NCBI GenBank assembly: GCA_022495005.1
Contig: JAGYXB010000437.1
Coordinates: forward strand, 1,426,001 to 1,490,000
DNA length: 64,000 nt
Source: Rhyacophila brunnea
Taxonomy: Eukaryota; Arthropoda; Insecta; Trichoptera; Rhyacophilidae
Direction: 5' to 3'
Shown: one piece after another, positions 33,430-45,604 of the stretch
How positions within the stretch are numbered: the first letter of the stretch is position 1
Layout of the letters: each line of letters starts with the position of its first letter
Program-made: the position numbers and the translations under genes
The notes under the pieces: model-generated
Database searches by the model: none
What the model saw: the letters and a program-made list of their open reading frames with translations, nothing else
Told to the model about the DNA's origin: nothing

Positions 33430-34010
33430 TGACAGCTGTCTCACTTGTTACACTTTCTACGCTTGCTTATCGTTATGATTTAATTATTATTATATTATTT
33501 AACCGACAATTTTCTGACTAATACATACAGCGAATTATACTTAAATATAGGTACGCTATTAGGCATAGTTTCCGTCTCAAAAACGATAAGTATATTCTTT
33601 CCATGAAAGAATATCTCATGGTATATTGAAAGATATTAAGAGTTATTTAAGGTTTTTTTTATTTGCTGTAAAATCATATCACAAAGATAAGTGATATCGT
33701 ATAATATAATATAATGTTATATGGTTTGACAACATGTTTAGCTGCCTGATACTATACAAACATCTGAGGCGCCTTCAACAACAAAGAGGAATGCAAACTA
33801 TACGCTTTATATTTTAGTGATTTTACTTAAAATCATTTCGATATACTGCAATCTATAATATGTCTTCACAACATTAGATACAATTTTGTAATCAATCTCC
33901 TTAATAATTTAAAGTATGTTTACGTCAAGCAATGCAGTTTTTTTTGTGATTTTACCGAGGCTTTGACTGCGACTCGCTGTCATATCGCCTCTTCTCTTCT
34001 AGAAGGGGAT
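33430..34010. other. Anonymous stretch
   Basis: AT-rich with short AT-type microsatellite runs near 33695; nothing else seen. Confidence 0.4.
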
Positions 34011-34017
34011 CCATCGA

Positions 34018-34385
34018 TCAGGTCCTCACTCTTATTCTGTTAAATAACTTTACAATTTTGCCTAGCTCTTCCGTCTTACCCACCACCAGGACACCCTTCA
34101 ATTCGTCGACATTCTCATAGATATCCGCAATTCGCAGCTGTACTCTGTGAAGTTCATATTTAGGGCATTGTAGTGCTATATGTACAATGTCCTCTAAAAC
34201 ATGACATTCATCGCAGAGCTGCGATTCGCTTCTTCCCATAAGGACATCAAATTTTTTGCCCATTGTGTGCCCTGTTCTTAGCCTCAGTATTAACTTAAGC
34301 TCATTCCTCGTCAAAAGATACTCTACAAACCAGGGCACCTCTCGTGGTGATGGTAGAATAGACTTACTCCATTTCCCCTTTTAAT
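34018..34385 (-). pseudogene. LINE C-terminus with CCHC-like tail (R1/Jockey-like)
   Basis: Minus strand, 106 residues in one open frame that can be extended upstream (WSKSILPSPREVPWFVEYLL): LRTGHTMGKKFDVLMGRSES, CDECHVLEDIVHIALQCPKY. The pattern R-RTGH...C-x2-C...D-x-H-x4-CP-Y is the post-RT cysteine/histidine tail of R1/Jockey-type LINEs, usually about 100-150 residues. No RT domain remains. It is uninterrupted over its length, so it may be younger than its neighbours. Confidence 0.85.
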
Positions 34386-34559
34386 GATGCCCAAGCAATG
34401 CAGTTAAAAAGATACTTAATTATTTTTGTTGAGGTTTTGTTTCGAGGCTCAATTATAATGTTCTAAAAGCTCCACGTGCTTTCTAAAGGGTATCTTTACG
34501 AGCTAAGCTGAAGTAATCTGTAGATTTTATAGAAAAAAGTATGTGTAATTCGTCTTCTT

Positions 34560-34985
34560 CTTTCACCCTGGCAAGCCCCATTATTAGGGCATAGGTCAAG
34601 CGCAAGTTCATCCTACTTCATTCGGTCCAACGCCAACTTTCGCGCCTCCCCCCTTGAGTTTGTGCCACGAAGTTGCACTCTCTGGTGGCATCCGGAACAC
34701 ATGTCCAAGCCACGTGAAGCGTCTATTCGTGATTACTTCAATCACCAAGGGTTGTCGTGTCCGCTCACGAACTCGAGTGTTTGTAACGCGGTCGTACCAA
34801 CGTACCCCTAAGAGTCGGCGGAGACATTTATCCTCAAAGCTAAAAATCCGAGAACTTTGAATTTTAATGTCCTCAGAAATGGCAGCAGTGAATATATAGT
34901 GAAATAACAATGAAGGCATAAACTGTTGACACCATGTTTTGGACACGTAAATGAATGATGAAATGACATTTTTCATTATATTTCT
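34560..34985 (-). pseudogene. LINE C-terminus (fourth family)
   Basis: Minus strand: IFSFEDKCLRRLLGVRWYDR, VTNTRVRERTRQPLVIEVIT, NRRFTWLGHVFRMPPESATS. This is the W-DRVTN--VR-RT-Q...RR--WLGHV-RMPPE block seen in many arthropod LINE polymerases. The frame ends in a GGGAKVGVGPNEVG-like tail. A second remnant of the same tail lies at 44035-44185. Confidence 0.85.
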
Positions 34986-34989
34986 TATT

Positions 34990-35590
34990 TTTGGTATGCT
35001 GTATACTTGAAATTAAAATTATTATACACAGTTTAAAAAGCCTCTAAAGAAAAAACGTTTTATATTCACTGCAAGATGACAAATTCTTGAATATTTTTTT
35101 CAGTCTTTATCAGAACGGAACACTCGCTCGCGCATTCTCAAAAATTTTCACCCTGGTGCCCCCTCATTGTTTACAATTTATTGCTATCATTACAACACTT
35201 CCCTACTTATCTGAGAACACGTAAACACGTGTGTGGATCTACCTTATTAACACTTAAAGTGATATAATATCTACCTGTTTGGCGTGATTCTTCATACTGT
35301 ATGTTTTAATTGCGTTTTTTATTGCTATTCTGATAGTCTCCCCCATAAAAGCACACGTATTTAAAATATTTACTACTTTAATGGATCAATTTATTTTGAA
35401 AATGTATAACATAAATATACACTTATAACGGAAGTAAAGGAGAAAATGTCATGTGAATATTCTAGTATGTAATGTATTTTAAATAATATATTCAATTTCG
35501 TTAAGTTCAGTACAGTATATTAAGGGGAAGTATAGTGCGATCGCCCACGACTTTGTTCGCATGAAATATGATTAGAAAAAGTCAACAAAT
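34990..35590. other. Anonymous stretch
   Basis: No gene. Positions 35535-35575 (GCGATCGCCCACGACTTTGT and following) look like part of a dispersed repeat, but I cannot name it. Confidence 0.35.
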
Positions 35591-35593
35591 ATA

Positions 35594-35981
35594 CCGACCG
35601 CTTAATCTACAAACCTGCTAACTGCACTTTTGACCAAAAATAAAGTTTTAATGGAAGTATGTTTTCTATGCTCATACAAAATTTCAAACGTTTTACCCTT
35701 TAATTAAAAGCTTTATTGTCCTTCATACAAAACAGCCAACTGCAGGTGCCGAATTTCCAATATCGTAAATGGAACAACTCTGCTCTTTATAATATAAATT
35801 TTCTGTATATAATATAAAAGGGAAGCTAAAATAATGATTTAATTCGTAGTAAAACTTGATTGTAAGTGTATTTTTTATTTGAAATCGTTAAATTCCGCTC
35901 GATAGTCAAATTATTGTTTTTTTCTTATTCCTGAATAATTTGCCCAAATGGAGTTAGTTGGTTTGCAGATTAAGTAGTCGA
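35594..35981. mobile_element. CCGACCGCTTAATC MITE
   Basis: A 388 bp element whose left end, CCGACCGCTTAATCTACAAA, is matched with a few mismatches by the inverse of the right end, TTTGCAGATTAAGTAGTCGA. TA on both sides (35592-35593 and 35982-35983) suggests a Tc1/mariner-type element. Non-coding. Confidence 0.65.
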
Positions 35982-35983
35982 TA

Positions 35984-37246
35984 CGTGGTTGCATAAGTTA
36001 ACTTCCACAAAATCTTACCGAATAAATACTTTCCAAACCCTTTGAGTTACCCAGACACTTTTATCATTAGTTGCCATTTGACCGCTAAAGCACCAACACC
36101 AACTTAATGTAATCCAGAGTTATCTTTCAACCACTCAAGCGGCAACATCACAGTGTTCCATCATAAAATCATTACAAATTTCAATTTCAACAGTTTAACT
36201 CAATAAACTCATTAACCGCTATATAAAGTACAGGATGAATAAGTGATACACCGAACATAATCCAACCAAGTGTGTGTTTGAGTGAGCCAGCAGTCCGGTG
36301 ATCATAAAAGTTAGTGCCTGGACCAAATCCCTACATCAACTGTGCTCTACCAACATCCAAATTCATTTATACAGTCCACTAAATATTATCGCGTTAAGCA
36401 ATATGGAAATTATTGATCGATTTGTATAATAGTTCGTTTTATAAACGCGCACTTCTCAACTTGCGCATATTGTTGCAATGCGTCTAAAAATCTATCAATA
36501 GTCCACTAATTTTGTAGTTACAGACTGTCAATTCCCTCCATTTTCGAAAGCGGAAAGCACGCTGTCACTTTTATTCTTTTATGGTTTTCGTCTGGATTCG
36601 GGACTTGGAGGTGGACAAATAACACACCGGAATTGTGGTGGAAAACGACGAGTTTTATTTACGTTAACATATACGTTAATATGGTTACATTTTTATAATT
36701 TCTTTTATGCGTAGCGCGAGTGAACAATGTTTACTGTCTGGCAGTCGGCCGCGTATTTTCCGCCATTTTGTTTCGCTTTCAACGGAAAGCGCTGTCGCAA
36801 ACGGCGACGTTGCAGATATTAAACGGCCGCAATTTACAGCATTGCCGGCTTTATTATTATTTATTTTCGTAATCAACCCTTACTATTTGTTGGTTTGATA
36901 CCTATTTGGGCCTCTCCAGATGGGGACCATTTGAGAATGTAACAAGACCTACAAACTTATCTGTAGAATGACCAAAAATGGAACTACGAATTACCATAAT
37001 AGGACGCCATTTTAAAAATTTCATTCGAATATCAGATTTTGTCCACTTACGAGTCTTGATTCGATAGTTTTCGACAGTGGCTTCCCTATCCCATTCTTCA
37101 GGTCTATACTAACAGTATAGTGTACAATCTAAGTTAGTTTAATCTGAGAAGGTACATGTAGTGACTTGACCCCTGAATCAAGTAGGTACTTTTCAATATA
37201 TTTAATCGGCAAAATGCTGTTTTTTAATGTTTTAGAGGTAGACTAC
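35984..37246. other. Anonymous stretch with a GC-rich patch
   Basis: TATATAAAGTAC at 36221-36232 could be a TATA box but is weak evidence in such AT-rich DNA. Positions 36580-36860 are distinctly GC-richer and open on both strands (63 residues each way) with no similarity I recognise. They might be a host 5' exon or promoter patch. Confidence 0.35.
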
Positions 37247-37254
37247 AGCACACC

Positions 37255-37626
37255 TAGGGATTGCAATACCGAATGGAAATCTTAATACCTGTAATTCAGT
37301 ATTTCCTATTGAATACCGGTATTCGTAAAATAATTGGAAAACCCAGAATATCTAACAAACATATACCTACGTAAAAATCTCTTTAAAATATTAATATTTT
37401 ATAGCACGTATCATTTTCGGTTGCCAATAACGATGAAGAGTCACGGAAGTAAACCAGACATCGCGTAACTCAATAAAAATTATACAGTCCTGTTAAGCAG
37501 TTTATGTTAATTAATACGTCATTTATCGTTTCTACCTGTCAATACCGAATACATCGGTATTATCTGATTTTTAAAACCAGTATTTCGGTATCGAAAAATA
37601 CTGGAATACCGGTATTGCAATCCTTA
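37255..37626. mobile_element. hAT-like 'CCGGTATT' MITE, copy 2
   Basis: A 372 bp element with ends TAGGGATTGCAATACCG and CCGGTATTGCAATCCTTA. Flanks AGCACACC (37247-37254) and AGCACAGC (37627-37634) form an 8 bp duplication with one mismatch, as for hAT elements. It shares its ends with copies at 21664 and 59958. Confidence 0.85.
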
Positions 37627-37634
37627 AGCACAGC

Positions 37635-40600
37635 GGCAGGATTTTGTATTAAACTAGGATATATTGAGTGAATTTTATTGTTATGAATTGATAATATTAT
37701 GGAACACTATGTAACGGTCAGTTAATTTGGTTTATGTAGTTTAACGTTATCACGGATGGACACTGATATTTTATATTATTCACCTGAGCTTCATACTTTC
37801 GCTTGTAGATATCGCTCCAAATCAATGCTGGTCCAATAGCTTTTAAAGCCTAACAAAAGGAGAGACAGATGGACTATCCACTGTTATAATTTATAATATG
37901 CGAATACACAATGACTATCGTGTTTATTAATTATAGATTTCAATTAGGTACTGTAACTTCAATAATTCCAGCCTATTAAAATACAAATAATAGAAAAAAA
38001 AAATTGTTCAGCCTACCTGACTACTACAATAGCGCGTATTTATCAGTAAGAAAACGGTTTTCTCAATAAAAGTTTAAAAAAAAAATGATTTCATTTTAAC
38101 AATACGATGAATACCTACTAATAATTTGTCCATACTTATCTATTTCATTGTTGAAATCTAAAATTTGAATGAAAATAATAATACTTATTATGTTTTTCAA
38201 AAAATCACAAAAGCAAAGTACTTATAGTTTTTCTTTTCAGAATATTTATCATTTTACTAAACAGCTGTATTATTTTTTTTTATTTGTGAATGGCTTTGGT
38301 GTGGGCGAATCGGATATGAAAGGCGGCTGCTTAGGAAAAGGTTTCTGAATAGTTTTTTTTTCTTCGATGAACAGTTGTTAGTCGTTCCTTTGTGCATGTT
38401 TACCAACCAAACTTTGCAAAAAAGTGTTATACATGCTATACCTATTAAAAGACAAATTATAACAACACTATAACTTGGGTAGAGTATCCTACAGATAACC
38501 TTGCCATTGTACACAGTGACAAGGATTTGTGTGTATACGCAACTGTATAATTTTATTGTATTAGTAAAAGTCAGGCACTTCATTGTATTAGTAAATTCCA
38601 AGCATTTGATTGGTTTACTCACGTTTTAATTCAAAGAAATCTATTCCAAATGGAAAGGTTACATGACGGCTACTGTAAATATCTACATATTATCTTAATA
38701 TGATAAAGTAAACACCCGGCAGTGTCGAGGGACATTGAGCCTCGTTTTCAAGGTGTCAATGAATCGATTAAAAATATTATTCATTCATGCAAGGGAGCAC
38801 GTAAGCAAATCCCGTGGCAGTATAATATGTGGATATTTTCAAACTTTGTACCCTTAAAGCGGAATGCAGAATCTAATATTTCGATCTTAAGGATAAGTTG
38901 CCGAAAAGGATGACTTAACTATAGACTATACTGACTATAGAGTTAAGGAATCCTTAACCATAGACTACTTTTGTTATGAACATGCCCCCTTCTGTATTAC
39001 CATTTACCACTGACGGCTGCTGTCAAAATAAATTTGCGTGGCTATAAAACAGTCCATAAACTCAAATATTCATTTAACAATTTATCTCAATATGGATATA
39101 GATAGTGTTAATTCGTATAGTACTTGCAGGATATTATTTTACTTTTTATACGCCAGCCCGCAGAAATACAAGATGCCAGACAGAATGATACTTGACGCTA
39201 GTGTTACCATGTTAAAAAAAAATATCTTGCAGTGCCTGTGGATTTACGTATAATGACTGATAACGGAAACATAAGAGTATTATAATTAAATATTAATTAT
39301 GTATATATAGTTATTGCATTTATAAAGTGCAGTTGTCATATTTTTGTCATCGTTTAATAATTATAAAATAATTTACCTAAACTATGGGAAAGAGAATTTT
39401 TGAATATGGTATTATTTTCAATAGAAAAAACGAACGAAGCTTTAAGACGAGGTGAACCATAGACAACATGATCTTAACTAAGGACAATGTTTCTGCATAG
39501 TGTTTTCTGTTAAGGAAATTTTAGTTATGACAAATTTAATGTTTCTGCATTAGTCAATAAACTAATTATTTAGATAGGGTGTATATAAAGAGCCAGCGCC
39601 CTATATTTAGTATCTATTATTCTTAAATCTTTTACGGCGCGTGTAACTATGTCTGTTAATATTTTGTATTTAATTTTACGTTGAATAAGCGGTTATATTT
39701 TTCCTTTCGTAAAAGTCTATCTGTTTCCCGAATCGTCAATCATCTCGCCATCCAAAGGCTAAATACATCCTTGAAGGTAAAATACCTGACAGTTACCATC
39801 AAGACGGCGGTCTTTAAACGTAAGCAACTGTGAGTATTATTTAGGAGTTCCACAGGAGTACAATCTTTGGTAAGAAGACATAAGATAGGATAACATCATC
39901 AAACCACATAAGGTTTCTGCCAACTCAAGTTACCTGTTTCCTTCACCTACTCATTTGAGGGACATAACAGTTCATTCAAACTAATGGGAATTTATTTATT
40001 AATTAAACTTCATTAGAATTAATAAATTTAATTTAACTTTGTTTCAAAACCACAACGGGAATTTATGTATTTATAAACTGTCTATGTAGGCTTATAAAAG
40101 AAATTGTGTAATATACAACTGTTAAACAAAGTATACATAATATAAGAATAACAATAAAATATTACGGTAAAGTACAATTTATGTGTCGTTAAATTTGAAA
40201 TAAAAAAAGAAAAAGTGCAATAACATAAAAATACTTTTATTATCAAATTTTAAAAACAAATTGTGTAGGTTGACACCAGAAAAAAATCATTTCATGCAGT
40301 ACTTGAATGCCTGAAATATGAAGGTATATGGTATGGATTTAAGTCAAAGCCCACAATTAATCAGATCGTGACAAGAGACTAGATATTTCGATCGTAGTTC
40401 TAGGTATCGCTCATACGTTGAGTGCAATAATATGGTAAACTCTTTGTAGAAAATCATGAGTGTTTCATATTTAAATAAATTGTAATAATAAAAATCTTTA
40501 TTTAGTGCGAACAAGTTAACAATTTGCATTTGAAATTAATCGATAACTAACACTATTATTATAACTCACAATAATTCAGTACCCCGACCTGTCTATAATC

Positions 40601-41690
40601 GGCGTTGGATTTAATTAGACATTTTGGTTGGGCCAATTATTGTGGCCGTCATTCCTTATTTTCCCACCTACCTTGAATCCTTATTTATTATTGTCGCAAG
40701 ACCAGGCGACCATCAGTCACGGATCATGAGTCTATATTCAGTTACTTCAACACATCGGACGCGCCTAGGCTTATTCAATCTAAACCGTCATTAACTACAG
40801 AGTGACTCATCCAAGACAGATCTTTTCGACCTTCATTGCGCTTAATCTAATAGATACGGTTTAATTAAACGAACATCCGTTTACAAGTGCGTGAACACCA
40901 AACCAGCTCTAGCGTGCAAGCTCTCTCAACATAAAAGGTAATTTCCTGACATCCTGTTTAAATCCCCCCACCCTAGATCCGTAGTCCACGAGCATCTTCA
41001 AATTACAGTTCACTGCAAAAAGCGCTACCACATTTATTCATATATTCCATTTGCGTTGTTCATAAGCAATACTATTGAAAAAAAGTCTTAACTAACTAGT
41101 AAAGTTATTGTCGACGCACAAAAACTACAAATACCTAGTATGTATTAAATATACTTATCGGTTTTTGAAGATAGAAGCCTCAAATCATCCAGGTCACGAT
41201 CCTGGGTTGGGAGGTCATGGCGAAGATGACCCCTTATGGCTTTATGTTAACCTCAAAGTCAGAAATGCGTAATAAATTACGCCCCTTTCATATCCACACG
41301 AGTAATTTATAATGGCAAATTAGAAAGTGTGTGGGAAGTGATAATTTAAAATGTACAGATTTCAATGTAATTCATGCATATAGTAAAGACCTTTCTTTCC
41401 CTAGAGATGTGCAAAATGGGTTTTCCATTTCAAGTACTGTCCTTGTTACACCTACGTCATAAAATATTAGTCACACCAATAATCTCTCATCCCGGTCAAA
41501 GGGTCTCTCTTTGCTGAAATTTCGTAATTAGTTTGTACAAATAAATCAGTTCTCTAATTATGGCCCGCCTCTCATAAAAGATGTCAGATTTCTGTTACTT
41601 TATAAACAATTTATAAATGATTTATTGTTATATTTCAATATTTATTTATTTTTTGAAATCGTGATTCGTATTGAATATACTTTCAATATT
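37635..41690. other. Long anonymous stretch
   Basis: No recognisable transposon or gene. On the minus strand, 38622-38257 is open for 121 codons (in-frame ATGs only from about 38580). It holds one hydrophobic, membrane-like segment (VVIICLLIGIACITLF) and a short internal duplication (CLEFTNTMK/CLTFTNTIK). TATATAAAG at 39588-39596 is a weak TATA candidate. Positions 40560-40930 are GC-richer without a frame. Nothing is firm. Confidence 0.35.
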
Positions 41691-41751
41691 AATACTTTCG
41701 ACCGAAGGTACTTGATGGAATTTGAATTTAAATTCTAATGGATTCAAGCTC

Positions 41752-41822
41752 TGTACTATTCCATTTCAGTCGTTTTTTGCGACCCGGGTTTCGCCTTTCG
41801 GCATCTTCAGGCGTCGTGTACA
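41752..41822 (-). ncRNA. Hammerhead-like ribozyme motif in PLE end, copy 2
   Basis: Minus-strand core at 41779-41812: same residues as copy 1 (CTGAAGA, TGCC-GAAA-GGC, GAAAC, CCGGGTC). The GC/GC start of stem I and the possible outer TGTAC/GTACA pairing are kept. The TGA of CTGAAGA is also the PLE stop codon. Confidence 0.5.
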
Positions 41823-42061
41823 CTCACCAAAGGCAAACACACACTGATTATAGGATATAACAAAGGGCTACTAGGAAAGCTGAGTTGATCGTTCAATATA
41901 GGTAAGCTCTGCAACTGTGCTCTATTTATTTCTAATATTTCTTGGTAGAATAATTTATAATCACCCGAATGACTGTGAAGTAGTTTTGCACCCTTTTCAA
42001 TGTCAAACGTGTGTTTTTCATTTAATAAGTGGTTAGCAAACGTTGAAGTATCCTTCTCCAA
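41807..42061 (-). pseudogene. Penelope-like element C-terminus (downstream of GIY-YIG)
   Basis: 84 residues in one frame: STFANHLLNEKHTFDIEKGA, KLLHSHSGDYKLFYQEILEI, ILNDQLSFPSSPLLYPI. The S-x-FA-HL---H-F...LH...K-----E-LEI...LN-Q----SPLL order is the signature of the extreme C-terminus of Penelope-like polyproteins, after the GIY-YIG nuclease. RT and nuclease catalytic motifs are absent; the copy is truncated at 42061. The stop codon (41807-41809) is the TGA of the ribozyme core. Similarity judged from memory of the family. Confidence 0.75.
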
Positions 42062-42240
42062 TTTTTACCTACTTTATTGTATTGTTTTACTATATAAGGT
42101 AGAGTTAAGGGTGTTCGTTGTCGGTGTGTGTTTGCCTTTGGTGAGTGTACACGACGCCTGAAGATGCCGAAAGGCGAAACCCGGGTCGCAAAAAACGACT
42201 TAAATGGAATAGTACAGAGCTTGAATCCATTAGAATATAC
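42062..42240 (+). mobile_element. Penelope-like terminal repeat (plus orientation)
   Basis: Begins TTTTTACCTACTTTATTGTA, has TATATAAGG at 42093-42101 (possible TATA element), then GTGTGTGTTTGCCTTTGGTG as in the coding end of the minus copy, then the hammerhead-like motif. It is the inverted counterpart of 41700-41845. Its downstream part is interrupted: the missing tail reappears at 42937-42990 beyond a hAT MITE. Confidence 0.7.
42146..42216 (+). ncRNA. Hammerhead-like ribozyme motif in PLE end, copy 3
   Basis: Core 42158-42187 (CTGAAGA, TGCC-GAAA-GGC, GAAAC, CCGGGTC), GC/GC pairs at 42156-42157 with 42188-42189, outer TGTAC (42146-42150) with GTACA (42212-42216). Identical to copy 2 in the core. 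Confidence 0.5.
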
Positions 42241-42569
42241 TTTCGCTTTATCGTGGCTGAGGATTGTGACAATCCTAAAATGCAGGTACCTTCTGCGTCA
42301 CTAAGATTCTCCATCTCTCATTGTCCTCTTATTATTATCTCAAGTGAAGACTACCCCCAATAAGCTCCTTCAGTTGGTCGCACCAGCGGACTGTCCCATG
42401 ATTGTGGCAATGTCATTTCGGTATCGACAAATTAAGTGAAATTCCAAGACTGATTACAAACCGTAATTCGATTATTTTTTCAGAAATTATAGACTATATT
42501 TTATCATAGGTGACTATAATATTAGGTAAGCTGGGTGCAGTTTTCATAACACTATTACATATTCTAATG

Positions 42570-42928
42570 CAGTGGTCCCCAACCCCCGGTCCGTGGATCA
42601 AATGGTTTAGTAGATCAAATAGTTTTGGATATCAGTGGAAGATGAATATCCATCTTTTAGCTGTAAAGTTATACATTTATTAATGTAAAGCAAAGATGCA
42701 ACAGCAGTTTCTCATTAGTTTGTTGAAAACAACCCATTGTTTTTGTTAAATTTTAATTTTATCAGACCGTTATATGTATATTTGTTAGTTATAGTTGTGT
42801 CCATCTGTCACAATATTACATTAAAAAAACATTACGTAAAAAACCATTTTTATTTCAGTATTAGTGGTCCGCGAAAAAATTTTCCTTTTTTTACCGGTCC
42901 GCAGGTGTAAAAGGGTTAGGGAACACTG
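42570..42928. mobile_element. hAT-like MITE (CAGTGGTCCCCAACC ends)
   Basis: A 359 bp element with ends CAGTGGTCCCCAACCCC and GGGTTAGGGAACACTG. Flanks TTCTAATG (42562-42569) and GTCTAATG (42929-42936) form an 8 bp duplication with one mismatch. The CAG-GGTCCCCAACC terminus is typical of hAT elements. The sub-terminal GGTCCG words recur at both ends. Confidence 0.85.
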
Positions 42929-42989
42929 GTCTAATGGATTTAAATTCAAATTCCATCAAGTACCTTCGTCGATAGTATTAATACTATTA

Positions 42990-44030
42990 CATATTATAAT
43001 TATGTTATGCGTTAAATACAGTGAAACGTAATTCCACAAAATATTAATGCATAGTCCCATTGTCTGCCAGTTTATGATATCCAAGTCCTCTTATCACGAT
43101 ATAAAACGGTTTTTGAACAGCGCCTATTTCACTTTACCGACTAGTTAAAAAAATCGATTCAGGAAGACAATATAGAAAACTTAATATTAATTCAAGATCT
43201 GAGAGACAAATATTTTTCAACAGTAGGCGCGACAAAATTTCTCACTAGTCGCCAATCGGAGACCGACAGTCGAGGTGTCTGCACGTCGATTTGTTTTGTC
43301 ATGGCGTCGGATGAAAATATTCTTAAATCGTGTAAAGATGACTAAAAAACTTTACGTATGTACTTAAAAAAGAAAACATATCAATGAATATCCTATTGTT
43401 ATTAGTAATATAACAATAAACATAATATTAGACATGTTGGATTTGCACAATACGCGCATCGCCTAGCCACGATCTTTTTAGACCATGCCTAAACTGAAGT
43501 ATAGCCTTAATATTATTGCTTGTTGTTACCATTCAGCAACAAAATGTATTATTCTTTACATTTTTTTGTATAAATGAAATTTTATTTTAAAACTTGCAGT
43601 TTTCTGCAGTGGACAATGTGTTGACAAAATAGTTATATGTTTTGTTCACATGTGCCGCTGTTTATTTATAATACCTAATATTATACATTAAAATAAATGT
43701 GCTTGATTAAAAAAGTAATATGTACTTAAATTAATTCAATGGTTGCTATCATCCATTTAAGGGTTAATAAAGGCATTCAAATACCGTTGATTTTACATTT
43801 TTAACGATCATAATAATTATTAAGTATTTATTTAAAAAATTAAAAAAATCTTTACATGTATCCGTTTAAATAGCAAATTTAAGTATTATTTCTGTACATT
43901 AAAGCCTACCTAAGGGTAGCATTTTACCTATGTATCAATGTCTTCAGGGTTGCTAGCTAGATTACAATATTATTTGAGAAACTGTGTGGAGAACAAGAAG
44001 CTTCTTTTGGACGTCTTCTTTAGAAAATTT
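42990..44030. other. Anonymous stretch
   Basis: AT-rich with no gene or repeat that I can name. Confidence 0.4.
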
Positions 44031-44034
44031 TACA

Positions 44035-44185
44035 TACTTACTTACTTCACCCTGTAACCCCGAACATAGGGAAAAGGGCAAGCACAAGTCTACACCACTT
44101 ACCTCAGCCCATCGTCAACTCTCGTGCCTTCCACCATGTAGACCTGCAGGGCATAGATCGATTTTGTAGCACTGCTGCAGGGTGA
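44035..44185 (-). pseudogene. LINE tail remnant (same family as 34560-34985)
   Basis: The minus strand resembles the 3' tail after the GGGAKVGVGPNEVG-like end at 34610-34650: it shares GTTGACGATGGGCTGAGGTA-like and GACTTGTGCTTGCCC-like blocks. Frames are broken. Confidence 0.5.
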
Positions 44186-44189
44186 TGGA

Positions 44190-45275
44190 TGTCCTAGTAT
44201 AGTGAAGCGTTAATTATTAAAAATTAGGTAGTTATATCATCGAGGAAAACCCACTGGCATAATAACATGTAACAGGAAAAACCTCTATAATAAAGGTCAC
44301 GTCAAATCATAACTGATAAATAACATATATTTAACTCAAATGTAAATGAATATTGTGGCGTCCATCACAGCTTTCTGATTTGAGATAATTTACTATCCAT
44401 AACAAAATAATATGAATTTGACAGTTCGTTAACTATAAATTATTACTTTGAACGGTCTAAGTATTTTGAAACATTTCATATTTTACTTGACATGTTAAAT
44501 TATTGTTGGACAGATAATGTAACAGAATTAAATAAAATACTCAAGACTTCTAACTATACATAGGGTATGTATGTATGAGATTCCCCAATTCTTTATAAGC
44601 TATTTAACCGATCCTTTAATAAGTATGAAATAAAAAGGATTTCAAGTTATACACATTTATATTTTTTATAAAAATCGATTTTTTTAAATATATATAAAAA
44701 ATATTAACACTATGAATTTGTCAAAAATCGCTTAGGTGATGCTTAGAAAACTTAATAAACTAAATTTTAATAATAAATATGACCATAAAATATATGTAAT
44801 AATAGGGTGCGGACCGATAGAACAAATTCACATTTTATTACATTTTTACAATTGTAAGTTTGTCTTTGACTTAAAATAAAAAATATTTTTATTTTTAATG
44901 TTTTCAGATACATATGTATTCATTAATACAGTTGAAATTGTAAATTATCAAAATAATGTCTCAAATTGCAAGCTTCGTATTTTTCCGCTAGGTGCCTCTT
45001 TAAAAAAGGCTCAGTGAAGACTTCGCCTTAAACAAAAGTTGGATTTCAAAGTCGATTATTGTATTATTATCAGGTGCATAATATATCTCAACCAGCTTTT
45101 AATTTTTTTTTCAATTACGGAACTTATTCAATTTAGCAATTTGCTCTTTCTAATTATGCATTCATAACAATTTCTTTTATTCAACCAACAATAATAATTA
45201 ACAAGATTTGAGATTATAATATTATTTGTAATATTGAACATACATAATATCAAAACATATCAGCATATCTATTCC
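44190..45275. other. Anonymous AT-rich stretch
   Basis: No supportable feature. Confidence 0.4.
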
Positions 45276-45278
45276 ATA

Positions 45279-45513
45279 CACAAGGGGCTATTGAGGATAG
45301 TTCATAATATTTATGTATTGAGGTTTTATAATTTTTACAATAAGTTAGCCGTCTAAACTGTGAAAACTGTCTATCTCGCTCTAAAAGAAGAGAGGTGGTG
45401 TTAAAACATAGCACTTTGTGACAGTTCAGACGGTTGACTTATTATAACAATTGACCACCTCAATACATACATATGATAAACTACCTTCGATAGCCACTGA
45501 TAGTAGCTGTGTG
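45279..45513. mobile_element. CACAAGG MITE, copy 2
   Basis: A 235 bp element with ends CACAAGGGGCTATTGAGG and CCACTGATAGTAGCTGTGTG, flanked by TA (45277-45278 and 45514-45515). An inner inverted pair, ACAATAAGTTAGCCGTC and GACGGTTGACTTATTAT, is shared with the copy at 23287-23495. Confidence 0.7.
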
Positions 45514-45604
45514 TATAGAATATTTGCGCATATATATAAAATTAACAGAATTAAATAAGAATTTTAACTAAGTAAAAACTTCTAGTTATTTTCGTTGTAA
45601 TTAG

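Larger units (their letters stand above)
41690..42061 (-). mobile_element. Penelope-like element 3' end (minus orientation)
   Basis: Read on the minus strand: the end of the PLE coding region, the hammerhead-like motif (41779-41812), then ATGGAATAGTAC, AATTTAAATTC and TTCCATCAAGTACCTTCGG. The last parts also appear at 42937-42985 and 23820-23850. It meets an oppositely oriented PLE end at about 42062. Confidence 0.75.

Noticed and set aside
36221..36232. TATA box and promoter
   Set aside because: TATATAAA strings are expected by chance at this base composition and there is no supported gene downstream.
39588..39596. Second TATA-type promoter
   Set aside because: Same reason; no downstream frame or conserved initiator that I could support.
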